The notes beneath the pieces were generated by a model. The model saw only the letters and a list, made by a program, of their open reading frames with translations, did no database searches and was not told the DNA's origin. The position numbers and the translations under genes were made by a program. Positions 6,811 to 15,703 of a stretch of 64,000 nucleotides of DNA are shown in pieces (within the stretch, counting starts at the first letter, position 1; each line of letters begins with the position of its first letter). This DNA comes from Moraxella macacae 0408225 (GTDB lineage: Bacteria > Pseudomonadota > Gammaproteobacteria > Pseudomonadales > Moraxellaceae): positions 1 through 64,000 of the forward strand of contig NZ_ANIN01000001.1 in assembly GCF_000320365.1 (NCBI RefSeq), given 5' to 3'.

Positions 6811-7542
6811 TTACAATAAATACAAAGCCATTGCCAAAGCGTTATTTATCATATGCAAGACGATTGGCAATAGCAGTGATTTTGCCACAAAACGCATATA
6901 ACCAAACAGCAACGCCAAGACGAAAATTGCCAATAATTCCACCCACGCATACTGAAAATGTATCAAGGCAAACATCGCACCCGTTAACGCACTTGCCCCA
7001 ATCACCCCAAGCCGACTACACGCAAGCCCCAACCACATAAAACCACGAAACATCACCTCTTCATAAATCGGAGCAACAATCACCATGCCAAACATCAAAA
7101 GCCCTAACGGCTTAGCACTCAAGGCCAATTGATCCATAAACGCCATTGGTTCACGCCCAAGGTATACGGTAAGCAGATGAATGACAAAATTTAACGCCAA
7201 TAAAACCAACAACCCTTGGTAAAAAAAGCGTGCTTTAAATGGTTTTAATGCCAAATAATCAACGATTTTTGCTTGTTTTTGCCAAATAAGCAGGGCAATA
7301 AAACCGCACACCACCACACAAGTAAATACAATCGATAAACTGATCAAGGTGCCGTTTTGACTGCCTTGCAACATCGTATCAGCAACACTCATGTGCTGAC
7401 CGCCAAACACCACAGGAGCAAACAACAGCACACCAACAAGCTGACTTGCCAAAAACAAAAACAACACGATCACCGATAAGGCGATCGTGCTACCCAAACC
7501 AAAAACAGGAAAAGACACAAACAAACGCGGATTGTTTAACAT
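6811..7542 (-). CDS. CPBP family intramembrane metalloprotease
   Basis: A protein of 243 residues with about six to seven hydrophobic segments. The CPBP (Abi/CAAX protease) motifs are Glu161-Glu162 and Arg166 (EEVMFRG), a following His (ALIHFQYAW) and a late His-Asn pair (LHMINNALA). These membrane proteases act on unknown substrates in bacteria. The start codon overlaps the sppA stop by one base (TAATG), so the two envelope proteases are translated from one transcript. Confidence 0.85.
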   Translation of the reverse strand: MLNNPRLFVSFPVFGLGSTIALSVIVLFLFLASQLVGVLLFAPVVFGGQHMSVADTMLQGSQNGTLISLSIVFTCVVVCGFIALLIWQKQAKIVDYLALKPFKARFFYQGLLVLLALNFVIHLLTVYLGREPMAFMDQLALSAKPLGLLMFGMVIVAPIYEEVMFRGFMWLGLACSRLGVIGASALTGAMFALIHFQYAWVELLAIFVLALLFGYMRFVAKSLLLPIVLHMINNALAMALYLL

Positions 7543-8597
7543 TATTGCAACTGTTTGCTGTCGTTTTGCAGTTTTAGATTCAGTTGATTGGCAAAACTTC
7601 CACCAATACCACTGCCTAATTGTAAACCAAATCTACCAAAAATCTCTTGCACGGGATCTTTTGGATTGTACAGTACTGCTTTATCCAGTTTTAACTCTTT
7701 TTCAAGTTTGCTTAAGCTGCCTGTTTTGTCTGCAAGTCCAAGTTGCACCGCCTGTTCGCCACTCCAAAACAGTCCGCTAAATAATTTATTGCCCTCAGGA
7801 TCTTTTAAGCGATTGCCACGCCCTTGTTTGACCGCATCAATAAAATGCTTATGCGTGTTGTCAAGCACACTTTGAACATGGGCTTGTTCAAAGGCTGTGG
7901 TTGCACGAGTCATACTCAAAATATCTTTGTATTCACCTGAATGCATGGTGCGATCAGATACGCCAACTTTTTCCATCAGTTTTTGCAAATCATAATTTGG
8001 CATAATCACACCGATTGAACCAACCAAGCTTGATGGATTGACCCAAATTTCATCAGCACCAACCGCAATGTAATACGCACCCGATGCCCCAATATCCTCA
8101 ATCACAGCATACAGTTTTTTGTCAGGGTTTTCTTTACGAAGTTCGTTCATCGCCTGAAAAATTTCGTCAGATTGAACCGGGGAACCCCCAGGAGAATTGA
8201 TTCTTACCACAACCGCTTTGGCATTTTCATTTTCAAAAGCATCGCTCAATGCTTCATTAATATCACGACTGTTGGCTTCGTTGCCCGACGCAATTGCACC
8301 TTTAATATCCACAACAGCCAAATGCGGTTCGGCTTCTGCAATGCTCATTTTGCCTTTTGTACCTGCTGCCGGACTACAGCCACGCGTCATTATCACGCCG
8401 ATCAAAATCACATAGCCAAAAGTAAGCAATTTAAAAAACACGCTCCAACGTCTTGCACGGCGCTGTTCTTCAATGCTTGCCATTAAGGTTTTTTCAAGCA
8501 ATTGCCACTCTTTACCAACATATTGTGGTGGAATTTGACTTGGATTTTGTTGTGAATGAGTGGGCTTATCTGGGTTGGGCGGCCAATTATCGGACAT
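7542..8597 (-). CDS. sppA: Signal peptide peptidase SppA, short (S49) form
   Basis: A protein of 351 residues. It has an N-terminal cytoplasmic stretch, one membrane segment (about 51-70) and a periplasmic S49 domain. The dyad is Ser172 (GASGAYY) and Lys224 (SGEYKD), 52 residues apart as in the short Bacillus-type SppA. It degrades cleaved signal peptides and membrane protein fragments. It is first in a two-gene unit with the CPBP protease. The start is the only good ATG, with GGAAAACATC upstream. Confidence 0.92.
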   Translation of the reverse strand: MSDNWPPNPDKPTHSQQNPSQIPPQYVGKEWQLLEKTLMASIEEQRRARRWSVFFKLLTFGYVILIGVIMTRGCSPAAGTKGKMSIAEAEPHLAVVDIKGAIASGNEANSRDINEALSDAFENENAKAVVVRINSPGGSPVQSDEIFQAMNELRKENPDKKLYAVIEDIGASGAYYIAVGADEIWVNPSSLVGSIGVIMPNYDLQKLMEKVGVSDRTMHSGEYKDILSMTRATTAFEQAHVQSVLDNTHKHFIDAVKQGRGNRLKDPEGNKLFSGLFWSGEQAVQLGLADKTGSLSKLEKELKLDKAVLYNPKDPVQEIFGRFGLQLGSGIGGSFANQLNLKLQNDSKQLQ

Positions 8598-8771
8598 GAT
8601 GTTTTCCTAAAATATTTTTTAATCTAAAATAATGTTTTTTGCAAGAATAATGTTAACACGCGTTATTTTGCAACATAATAAGGGTTTTTTACTAAAATTA
8701 CAATGTTAACAACGTAAGAATTTTCATCTGTTTTTACCAGCTGTTTTTACTATCCTTTTTTATCATCAAAA

Positions 8772-8823
8772 ACAACTTACACAAACAACTTACACAAACA
8801 ACTTGTACAAACAACTTGTACAA
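8772..8823. repeat. 13-bp tandem repeat, four copies
   Basis: ACAACTTACACAA occurs twice and ACAACTTGTACAA twice, head to tail, immediately after the comEC stop codon. The rest of the 233-base gap between sppA and comEC is AT-rich with no clear gene. The repeat may lie in the comEC 3' UTR and upstream of the sppA promoter. Confidence 0.9.
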
Positions 8824-8830
8824 ACACAAA

Positions 8831-11659
8831 CTAATCCAAACGATATTCCACCTGTCCAACTTGATCCGCTTGGATAATTTGAATATTGACATTTTGGGGT
8901 TTTTGCTTGGCTTGCAAAAGAGCAAACTGATTGTTTTCATTGATTTTTTGGTGCGATGCTGATCCTGTAATAACGTGAATTAAACTTAAGTTTGCCTGCT
9001 GTAGCCACATTTTATCCCACAACAACCCATACGGTACAACCCACTGGCTGCTTGCAGGACAATTTGGATAGATTTGTTGCAACATTTGCCAAGGCAATGG
9101 ACTGACACCTGATGCAATTAACCAGTTTTGATTCGCTGTATTTTTATCGGTTTGTTGAGGTTGTTTGACATTGACTTGTAAAAAACAATGGGATAATATT
9201 TTTCGATCTGTATCAGAAATTTGTTGATTGTTTAGTTTTACTTGCCAACCTGTTAATACGCCAAAATAAAACTTATCAGTATCCGACAATGTCATGCCTG
9301 CCTGACAAGCCTTTGGCGTAATGCTTTGAAACTGAGTTTTGGTAAATTTCTTTGCATCAAAACCTGCCAAATAATAGTGGCGTATCGGTATGTTTTTTGC
9401 CAAATTTTGCACCACATCATTGCCAAATGCACTTGGCGTTTGGCTAATAACTCCGGTTAAATGCGTTAATTGATATTTTGCCAACAGCGGATAAACATCG
9501 TTATTTAACACAAAAGCTGTACGTTGCTGATCGAGCGTTTCAATCTGTGCTGTCTCAATTTGCGTTGCTTCAATTTGTTTTTGGTTGGCAGTTTTGGATT
9601 TAGACTTGGTTTTGACCGTACCCAGATGATTGTCGGATAACAATAGCCAACTTTCACCATTTACCAATAACAATTGCACATTAAATGTTGGATTGTCCAG
9701 TACGATCAATTTAGCATGGTTAAGATTTTCTTGATTTTTTTGTAAATCTAATAATACAATTGCCAACAATAACGGCATCACCCAAAGTCTTGGAATAATT
9801 TTGCCAAACAACACGCACAAAACCGCCAATAACGCCAAAATCAACTGGCCTTTGTCTAAATACACAAACCACAATTGTCCAATTTCAAGCCTTGTAACCG
9901 TTTGCAATAAATGATGAAAAATGTTTAACAACCCAACAAGCAACGACCAAAGCCACCCTGCAATATCCGCTCCAACCCACGGCAATAACGACAAAACCCC
10001 CGCCAAAATATCCACAGGCACAATCACAAGCCCCAATAACGGCACAGCGATCACATTTAGCACAATCCCAATCAATGACACCTTGCCAAAAAACCACACC
10101 ACAATCGGCATCATCAATACAAACAACCACAATTGCAGTTTTAGCAAAATCCAAGTTTCTTGAGCAAGCCTGTACAACATACGCTTTGGCAAAGACATTT
10201 CAAATTGCCAGTGTGCTGCTGAATTAACCACAGCTTGCATTTTTGGTTTGGCAACCTGTTCGCTAAATTTCATCAACAACCCAACCGCCACAAATGACAG
10301 CCAAAATCCCGCCTGCAATACCGCCGTGCTATCCGCCCACATCATCAACAAACCCACAAAAGCCAACAGCTGATAAGGACGATTAACCAACAGCCACTGT
10401 TGCGACAATGTCAACAAAAACAGCAGCCAAAACGTCCGTTGTGCAGGCAACTCAAACCCAACAAGCAAAGCATACACCCCTGCCACCACCACACTCACCC
10501 ACAACACAAGCAGACGACCGGGCAAACGGATCAACAATTTTGGCAAACAGATTTGCACCAAAAACAAAAGCCACACTGATATCACACTGGCAAGCATCAA
10601 AACGTGTGGCCCTGAAATTGCCAACAAATGACTAATCCCTGCCAACTGATACAAATTTTTAATCTCGCTTGTGAGCATTGCCCTATCGCCTGTCAATAAG
10701 CTAAGCAAAATTGCATGACTGTTGTTAGAAACATTAATCTGATTATTAATATTAACTTGATTATTAATATTAACTTGACTGTTAACATCAACTTGACTGT
10801 TAAAATGAGCAAGCAGGTTTTGACGCAACTGCCAACGCAGGTTTTCTATGCCAAATCGCAACCGTTCATAGGCATTTAACGGCGGATTGGTGTTTGCAGT
10901 TTTTGAAACAATTGCAGTCAGTTGAGCTTTGGCTTGGATATTACGCTGACGCAACCACAACGCTTCATCAAACCCCAAATCAAAACGCTGGGCAAAATTT
11001 GGTAAAGCTTGTGAATTTTTGTCAAAATTGGTAGAAAGATGTTGGCTAATTGGCACAAGTTGCAATTTAACCACTAAGGTTTGACTGGGTTTTAAACCAC
11101 TTAATAACAGCCTCCAATCAGGATTTTTTTGTATATTGGCGGTTACAAGTACATTCATACCCTCTAAATTGAGTTTGTTGCCGATCTTGTCCGCGTGTGA
11201 GTTGTCAATGCGTAAAATTTGCCAAACTTGACGACTGCTCGCCTGTCCAACAGATGATGTGTTTGCTTGGTAAATGCTGTCGCTAATTTGACGCGATTGA
11301 ATGGTGGCTGTGAGATTAAGCGGTTGTTTAAGTAAGGATTGTTGATAAGTTTGATAATCGTATAGCCCTTGGTTAAGGTTTGTTAATAAAGCCAATACAA
11401 ACAATAACACCATAAAGCCAAACTTTGCTAATAACCGAGCCGAGGTCATAGGTTTTGGCTGTGCTTTATGTTTTTTCCAAAAATATTGGTAACCATACAA
11501 CAGCAATATAGCCCAAAAAATTACCCATAGCCCAATAGGAACATTTGGATAATCAGCATACAACAATTGGCTAACGCGACTAATTTCACTGTGCTGTGCA
11601 ACTGGTAAGACTGCTAACAATCCAATAATGCTCGCAATCAGCACAATCCACAACATCAA
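8831..11659 (-). CDS. comEC: ComEC/Rec2 DNA uptake channel
   Basis: A protein of 942 residues, longer than the usual 750-800. It has N-terminal membrane helices, an OB-like periplasmic domain (DUF4131), the competence core (LLTGDRAMLTSEIKNLYQLAGISHLLAISGPHV split over residues about 320-350), many helices and a C-terminal beta-lactamase-like domain. The usual HxHxDH metal motif is not visible there; the place reads VISQTPSAFGND. Residues about 287-310 are an 18-bp-coded tandem repeat (Asn/Gln/Val/Ile), and a second repeat (ATQIETAQIET) lies in the C-terminal domain. The product moves single-stranded DNA across the inner membrane, so the organism is probably competent. Confidence 0.92.
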   Translation of the reverse strand: MMLWIVLIASIIGLLAVLPVAQHSEISRVSQLLYADYPNVPIGLWVIFWAILLLYGYQYFWKKHKAQPKPMTSARLLAKFGFMVLLFVLALLTNLNQGLYDYQTYQQSLLKQPLNLTATIQSRQISDSIYQANTSSVGQASSRQVWQILRIDNSHADKIGNKLNLEGMNVLVTANIQKNPDWRLLLSGLKPSQTLVVKLQLVPISQHLSTNFDKNSQALPNFAQRFDLGFDEALWLRQRNIQAKAQLTAIVSKTANTNPPLNAYERLRFGIENLRWQLRQNLLAHFNSQVDVNSQVNINNQVNINNQINVSNNSHAILLSLLTGDRAMLTSEIKNLYQLAGISHLLAISGPHVLMLASVISVWLLFLVQICLPKLLIRLPGRLLVLWVSVVVAGVYALLVGFELPAQRTFWLLFLLTLSQQWLLVNRPYQLLAFVGLLMMWADSTAVLQAGFWLSFVAVGLLMKFSEQVAKPKMQAVVNSAAHWQFEMSLPKRMLYRLAQETWILLKLQLWLFVLMMPIVVWFFGKVSLIGIVLNVIAVPLLGLVIVPVDILAGVLSLLPWVGADIAGWLWSLLVGLLNIFHHLLQTVTRLEIGQLWFVYLDKGQLILALLAVLCVLFGKIIPRLWVMPLLLAIVLLDLQKNQENLNHAKLIVLDNPTFNVQLLLVNGESWLLLSDNHLGTVKTKSKSKTANQKQIEATQIETAQIETLDQQRTAFVLNNDVYPLLAKYQLTHLTGVISQTPSAFGNDVVQNLAKNIPIRHYYLAGFDAKKFTKTQFQSITPKACQAGMTLSDTDKFYFGVLTGWQVKLNNQQISDTDRKILSHCFLQVNVKQPQQTDKNTANQNWLIASGVSPLPWQMLQQIYPNCPASSQWVVPYGLLWDKMWLQQANLSLIHVITGSASHQKINENNQFALLQAKQKPQNVNIQIIQADQVGQVEYRLD

Positions 11660-12151
11660 TGTAACCTTTGGCTATTTTTATTAGTTTAGCATTGTATTAC
11701 AATGGTTTGTAAATTGCAAGTAAGTTTGTAAATTGCAATTTTTGTTGATTGTTTGGCCGATTTTTGGTAAAAATAACGGTTTTGTCAAAAAATCCTTACG
11801 TTTTTTATGGTTTTCGTATTATAATGTGATTATCTGTAATTTTTTTTGCATTATTCCATTACGTTAGGTGATATTTAGCAAAGATCGAGTTACAATACGA
11901 TTATAAAATCGGGAGTTTAAGCACACTTAAACATTTAAGGTTTAAATTGAGATTTTAATGTGTCGCTTTTTAACTTTGCCAGCGTTTGCCAGCAATGTTT
12001 TGTTTGTTTCTATTTAATGATTTATTGTTTTAATGATTTGTTTTATTTTAATGATTTGTTATTGTAGGGCAAAACCAAGCGTAAATGAGTGGCAATTTGG
12101 CGGATATGGCTTAAACTTGTTGATAACATAGGCTGTAAAGGAAATCATTAA
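11660..12151. promoter_or_regulatory. 492-bp control region between comEC and ccoN
   Basis: No gene was found. It holds a TATAAT at 11820-11825 with a TTACGT about 18 bases upstream (plus strand), which would leave a leader of about 320 bases before ccoN. Other elements are a 17-bp direct duplication near 11704-11740 (AGTTTGTAAATTGCAA) and three TTTAATGATTT repeats at 12013-12060. No convincing FNR/Anr box (TTGAT-N4-ATCAA) was found, although cbb3 operons often have one. Confidence 0.4.
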
Positions 12152-13624
12152 ATGAATTTACAAAGCACAGCAATACCTGCAACCGATGATTATGAAGTAA
12201 CGTTAGTTAAGTTATTTTCTATCATGGCGGTGGTGTACGGTATTATCGGTATGGGGGTTGGGGTTTTTATTGCTTCTCAGTTAGCATGGCCACAGCTTAA
12301 TTTTGGAATTGAATGGCTAACGTTTAGCCGTTTGCGTCCGTTGCACACCAATGCGGTGATTTTCGCCTTTGGTGGGTGTGCGTTATTTGCTACGTCTTAT
12401 TATATTGTGCAACGTACTTGTAAGACTCGGTTGTTTGCACCGTATTTGGCTTGGTTCACCTTTTGGGGTTGGAACTTGGTGATTGTGGCAGCGGTGATTA
12501 CATTGCCGCTTGGTTTAACAACCACAAAAGAATACGCAGAACTTGAGTGGCCAATTGATATTTTAATTGCACTTGTTTGGATTGCGTATGCAATTGTCTT
12601 CTTTGGTACGTTATTTATTCGTAAAACATCACATATTTATGTGGCAAACTGGTTCTTTGCAGCGTTTATTTTGGCAATTGCATTGCTTCATATTGTGAAC
12701 AGTTTTGCCATACCTTTGAGTTTTTGGAAGTCTTATTCACTGTTTGGCGGTGCAACCGATGCTATGGTGCAATGGTGGTATGGTCATAATGCGGTGGGTT
12801 TTTATTTGACGGCAGCGTTTTTGGGTATGATGTATTATTTTGTGCCCGTTCAGATTGGTCGTCCTGTTTATTCTTATCGTTTGTCTATCATTCACTTTTG
12901 GGCCTTGATTGCCTCTTATATGTGGGCAGGTGGGCATCATTTGCATTATTCAGCATTGCCTGACTGGGCTCAATCTTTGGGTATGGTGTTTTCCTTGATT
13001 TTATTTGCTCCGTCTTGGGGTGGTATGATTAACGGCGTTTTAACCTTGTCTGGTAGTTGGGATAAACTGCGCACTGATCCAATTATTCGTTTCTTGATTG
13101 TTGCATTGTCGTTCTATGCAATGTCAACTTTCGAAGGCCCTATGATGTCTATTAAAACCGTCAATGCATTATCACACAATACAGACTGGACAGTAGGCCA
13201 CGTTCACTCAGGTGCGTTAGGTTGGGTGGGTATGGTAACCATCGGTTCGTTGTATGTGTTAATTCCACGCCTTTGGCATAAAGACAAAATGTATTCTATT
13301 AATTTGATTACTGTGCATTTTTGGTTGGCAACTGCAGGTACGATTTTTTATATCGTGTCATTGTGGATCTCAGGTATTGGTCAAGGTATGATGTGGCGTG
13401 CAACAAATCCTGACGGAACATTGGTTTATAGCTTCGTTGATACAGTATTGTTCTCCCATTATCCGTATATTGGTCGTGCTTTTGGTGGTTTACTGTATGT
13501 TAGCGGTATGTTTGTTATGGCATACAATGTTTATAAAACCATTACCATGCCTGAACCAAAAAAAGTTGCGATAGTTGATGAGCCAGTGGTTACAGAAACT
13601 GTAACGGCAAGCCAACAAGTATAA
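12152..13624 (+). CDS. ccoN: cbb3-type cytochrome c oxidase subunit I
   Basis: A protein of 490 residues with about 12 membrane helices. It is the catalytic subunit of the high-affinity terminal oxidase and holds heme b and the heme b3-CuB centre. Ligand motifs are visible: [26 protein letters not shown] with the CuB histidine, AGGHHLHY and [26 protein letters not shown] precedes the ATG. It is first in ccoNOQP. The C-terminal ~25 residues ([12 protein letters not shown]) are an extra acidic tail. Confidence 0.96.
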   Translation: MNLQSTAIPATDDYEVTLVKLFSIMAVVYGIIGMGVGVFIASQLAWPQLNFGIEWLTFSRLRPLHTNAVIFAFGGCALFATSYYIVQRTCKTRLFAPYLAWFTFWGWNLVIVAAVITLPLGLTTTKEYAELEWPIDILIALVWIAYAIVFFGTLFIRKTSHIYVANWFFAAFILAIALLHIVNSFAIPLSFWKSYSLFGGATDAMVQWWYGHNAVGFYLTAAFLGMMYYFVPVQIGRPVYSYRLSIIHFWALIASYMWAGGHHLHYSALPDWAQSLGMVFSLILFAPSWGGMINGVLTLSGSWDKLRTDPIIRFLIVALSFYAMSTFEGPMMSIKTVNALSHNTDWTVGHVHSGALGWVGMVTIGSLYVLIPRLWHKDKMYSINLITVHFWLATAGTIFYIVSLWISGIGQGMMWRATNPDGTLVYSFVDTVLFSHYPYIGRAFGGLLYVSGMFVMAYNVYKTITMPEPKKVAIVDEPVVTETVTASQQV

Positions 13625-13635
13625 GGGGACACTTC

Positions 13636-14253
13636 ATGAAATTAAACCATGAAATTATTGAAAAAAATACAGGTCTTCTGCTTATTCTTATCGTTGTGTC
13701 ATTAAGTTTTGCAACGTTGGTTGAAATTGTTCCATTGATTTTTAGTAAAGATGTGAATCAACCTTTGCCAAATATGAAACCTTGGACAGCTTTACAGCTA
13801 GAAGGGCGTGATATTTATATCCGCGAGGGTTGTCATGTTTGTCATACGCAAATGATTCGCCCATTGCGTGCCGAGGTAGAACGTTACGGCCCATATAGCC
13901 GTGCTGCAGAGTCAGCGTGGGATCACCCTTTTCTTTGGGGTTCTAAGCGTACTGGCCCTGATTTGGCTCGTGTCGGAAAACGTTACTCTGATGATTGGCA
14001 ACGTGAACATTTGATTAACCCACAATCACTTGTGCCAGAGTCGGTAATGCCACCGTTTCCTTGGCTTGAAAAACGTACGGTCAATGGTCAAAAAGTGCAA
14101 GAAAAAATGCGTCTATTCCGCGATCGTTTTGGTCTGCCTTATAGTGATGAACAAATCGAGGCTGCCCCTGACGAAGTACAAGGCAAAACCGAACTTGATG
14201 CCGTGGTTGCTTATTTGCAACAACTCGGTACTGCAATGGAAGGTCAGCGCTAA
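13636..14253 (+). CDS. ccoO: cbb3 oxidase monoheme subunit II
   Basis: A protein of 205 residues. It has one N-terminal membrane anchor ([23 protein letters not shown]) and a periplasmic cytochrome c domain with Cys66-His70 (CHVCH) and a distal Met (VMPPFPWL). It passes electrons from CcoP to CcoN. AAGGGG precedes the ATG 11 bases after ccoN. Its TAA shares a base with the ccoQ ATG. Confidence 0.95.
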   Translation: MKLNHEIIEKNTGLLLILIVVSLSFATLVEIVPLIFSKDVNQPLPNMKPWTALQLEGRDIYIREGCHVCHTQMIRPLRAEVERYGPYSRAAESAWDHPFLWGSKRTGPDLARVGKRYSDDWQREHLINPQSLVPESVMPPFPWLEKRTVNGQKVQEKMRLFRDRFGLPYSDEQIEAAPDEVQGKTELDAVVAYLQQLGTAMEGQR

Positions 14254-14429
14254 TGTTAGGTACATTACATAGTATTGCGACGGTTGCTGCATTTATTGCA
14301 TTTATTGGCATTATTTGGTGGGCTTACTCGCCAAATAATCGCAAACGATTTGAAGAAGATGCAAAACTTGCGTTAGATGATGAGATGATTAAAAACCTTG
14401 CATCAGAACGCAATAAGGATAAGAAATGA
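14253..14429 (+). CDS. ccoQ: cbb3 oxidase small subunit
   Basis: A protein of 58 residues: [19 protein letters not shown] begins a single membrane helix, followed by IIWWAYSPNNRKRFEEDA and a charged cytoplasmic tail. The YSPNNRKRFEEDA stretch is typical of CcoQ/FixQ, which stabilises the oxidase. It overlaps ccoO by one base and ccoP by four (ATGA), so translation is coupled. Confidence 0.92.
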   Translation: MLGTLHSIATVAAFIAFIGIIWWAYSPNNRKRFEEDAKLALDDEMIKNLASERNKDKK

Positions 14430-15538
14430 GCTTATTTTGGAGTTTATGGATTACCATTTTATCGCTCGGCTGTTGGTTGTGGATTTTATATTGGTTGGTT
14501 GGCACCTTGACCTACAAACCACATATGGAAGAAGACGGCACAACAGGGCATGAATATGATGGTGTCCGCGAGTATGACCGCCCATTGCCAAAATGGTGGT
14601 TGATCGTATTCTTTGGCACGATGGCATGGGCACTTTTGTACCTTGTACTTTACCCATCTATTGTACCGCATGCTTGGAAAGGCATTACCACCGTTGAAAT
14701 TAACGGCAAACAAGAACCTTGGACCAGCGAAAATGAGTTGTTAAGCGACTTAGAAAAAAACAACAAAGTCTTTATCAGTACATTTAACGACAAAATTTTG
14801 CAAGATCCAACGGTTACCAAACAGCTTGCCAATTTAGAAAAATTACAAGCCGAGCAACGCAAAAACGCCGAACCAGATGCAGATTTAAAGGCTCAAATTG
14901 ACCAACAACTGGTTGCTCTAGCCCCTGCAGTACAAAAACTCTCACAAGATCCACAAGCGGTAAAAATCGGACAACGTCTGTTTTTACAAAACTGTGCCTT
15001 GTGTCATGGTTCACAAGCTCGCGGAGCAACGGGTTATCCAAACTTAACCGACAATGACTGGTTGTATGGTGGCACGCCCGATAAGATTTTGCAAACCATT
15101 CAACACGGCCGAGTTGGGGCTATGGCATCATGGAAAAGCCAAATTGGCGAAGAAGGCGTACGTGCAGCTGCTGAATATGTACTATCACTATCGTCCGAAC
15201 ATGGTTCAAAAGCCAATGGTGAATTAAACCAAACCATGATTACTCAAGGCAAGGCAATTTTTGATAGCAATTGTACCGTTTGTCATGGTAAAGAAGGTAA
15301 GGGCAACTCTGACATCGGTGCACCAAACTTAACCGACAATATTTGGCTGTTTGGAGGCGATCGCGAAACCGTACGCACCACTATCCGTGATGGACGTGCA
15401 GGTGTTATGCCACATTGGGATACCAAATTGGGCAATGAGCGTATTATGTTGTTAGCAGGTTATGTGTATTCATTGGGCGGTGGGCAAGCCATCAGTGAAG
15501 CAACCACTCCAGCAACCACTCCAGCAACCACAAAATAA
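14426..15538 (+). CDS. ccoP: cbb3 oxidase diheme subunit III
   Basis: A protein of 370 residues. It has an N-terminal FixP region with two membrane helices (about 1-85), then a long hydrophilic linker (about 90-185) and two cytochrome c domains with CALCH starting at Cys190 and CTVCH starting at Cys283. The linker is longer than the minimal FixP. The C-terminus has a short tandem repeat (ATTPATTPATT). It takes electrons from soluble or membrane cytochrome c. It ends the operon at a strong terminator. Confidence 0.95.
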   Translation: MSLFWSLWITILSLGCWLWILYWLVGTLTYKPHMEEDGTTGHEYDGVREYDRPLPKWWLIVFFGTMAWALLYLVLYPSIVPHAWKGITTVEINGKQEPWTSENELLSDLEKNNKVFISTFNDKILQDPTVTKQLANLEKLQAEQRKNAEPDADLKAQIDQQLVALAPAVQKLSQDPQAVKIGQRLFLQNCALCHGSQARGATGYPNLTDNDWLYGGTPDKILQTIQHGRVGAMASWKSQIGEEGVRAAAEYVLSLSSEHGSKANGELNQTMITQGKAIFDSNCTVCHGKEGKGNSDIGAPNLTDNIWLFGGDRETVRTTIRDGRAGVMPHWDTKLGNERIMLLAGYVYSLGGGQAISEATTPATTPATTK

Positions 15539-15554
15539 TCACCTATCTGTTTAC

Positions 15555-15588
15555 CAAAAAAGCGAGCGTCATACTCGCTTTTTTTATT
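15555..15588 (+). terminator. Rho-independent terminator of ccoNOQP
   Basis: AAAAAGCGAG, a seven-base loop and CTCGCTTTTTTT form a strong stem with a T run 17 bases after the ccoP stop. A repeated AATAAAAAGA follows in the 115-base gap before leuS. Confidence 0.9.
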
Positions 15589-15703
15589 TTTAATAAAAAG
15601 AATTTTTTAATAAAAAGATTGCTGAAACATATCGCAATTTTTATGATTTTAAGGTATTCTATAGCGTTTAAAAAATTATTTTCACCAACTCAAGCAGCAA
15701 ATT

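Noticed and set aside
8734-8940. Minus-strand ORF of 68 residues overlapping the comEC end
   Set aside because: Its repeated peptide comes only from the 13-bp tandem repeat, and it overlaps comEC in another frame.
6800-10200. Very frequent TTGCCAA/TTGGCAA words as a possible DNA uptake sequence, given comEC
   Set aside because: They are short and can follow from Ala-Asn/Lys and Ile-Ala-Lys codon use; a count against a Markov background would be needed and could not be run.
11660-12151. FNR/Anr box upstream of ccoN
   Set aside because: Only half-sites (TTGAT) were seen; no symmetric TTGAT-N4-ATCAA.
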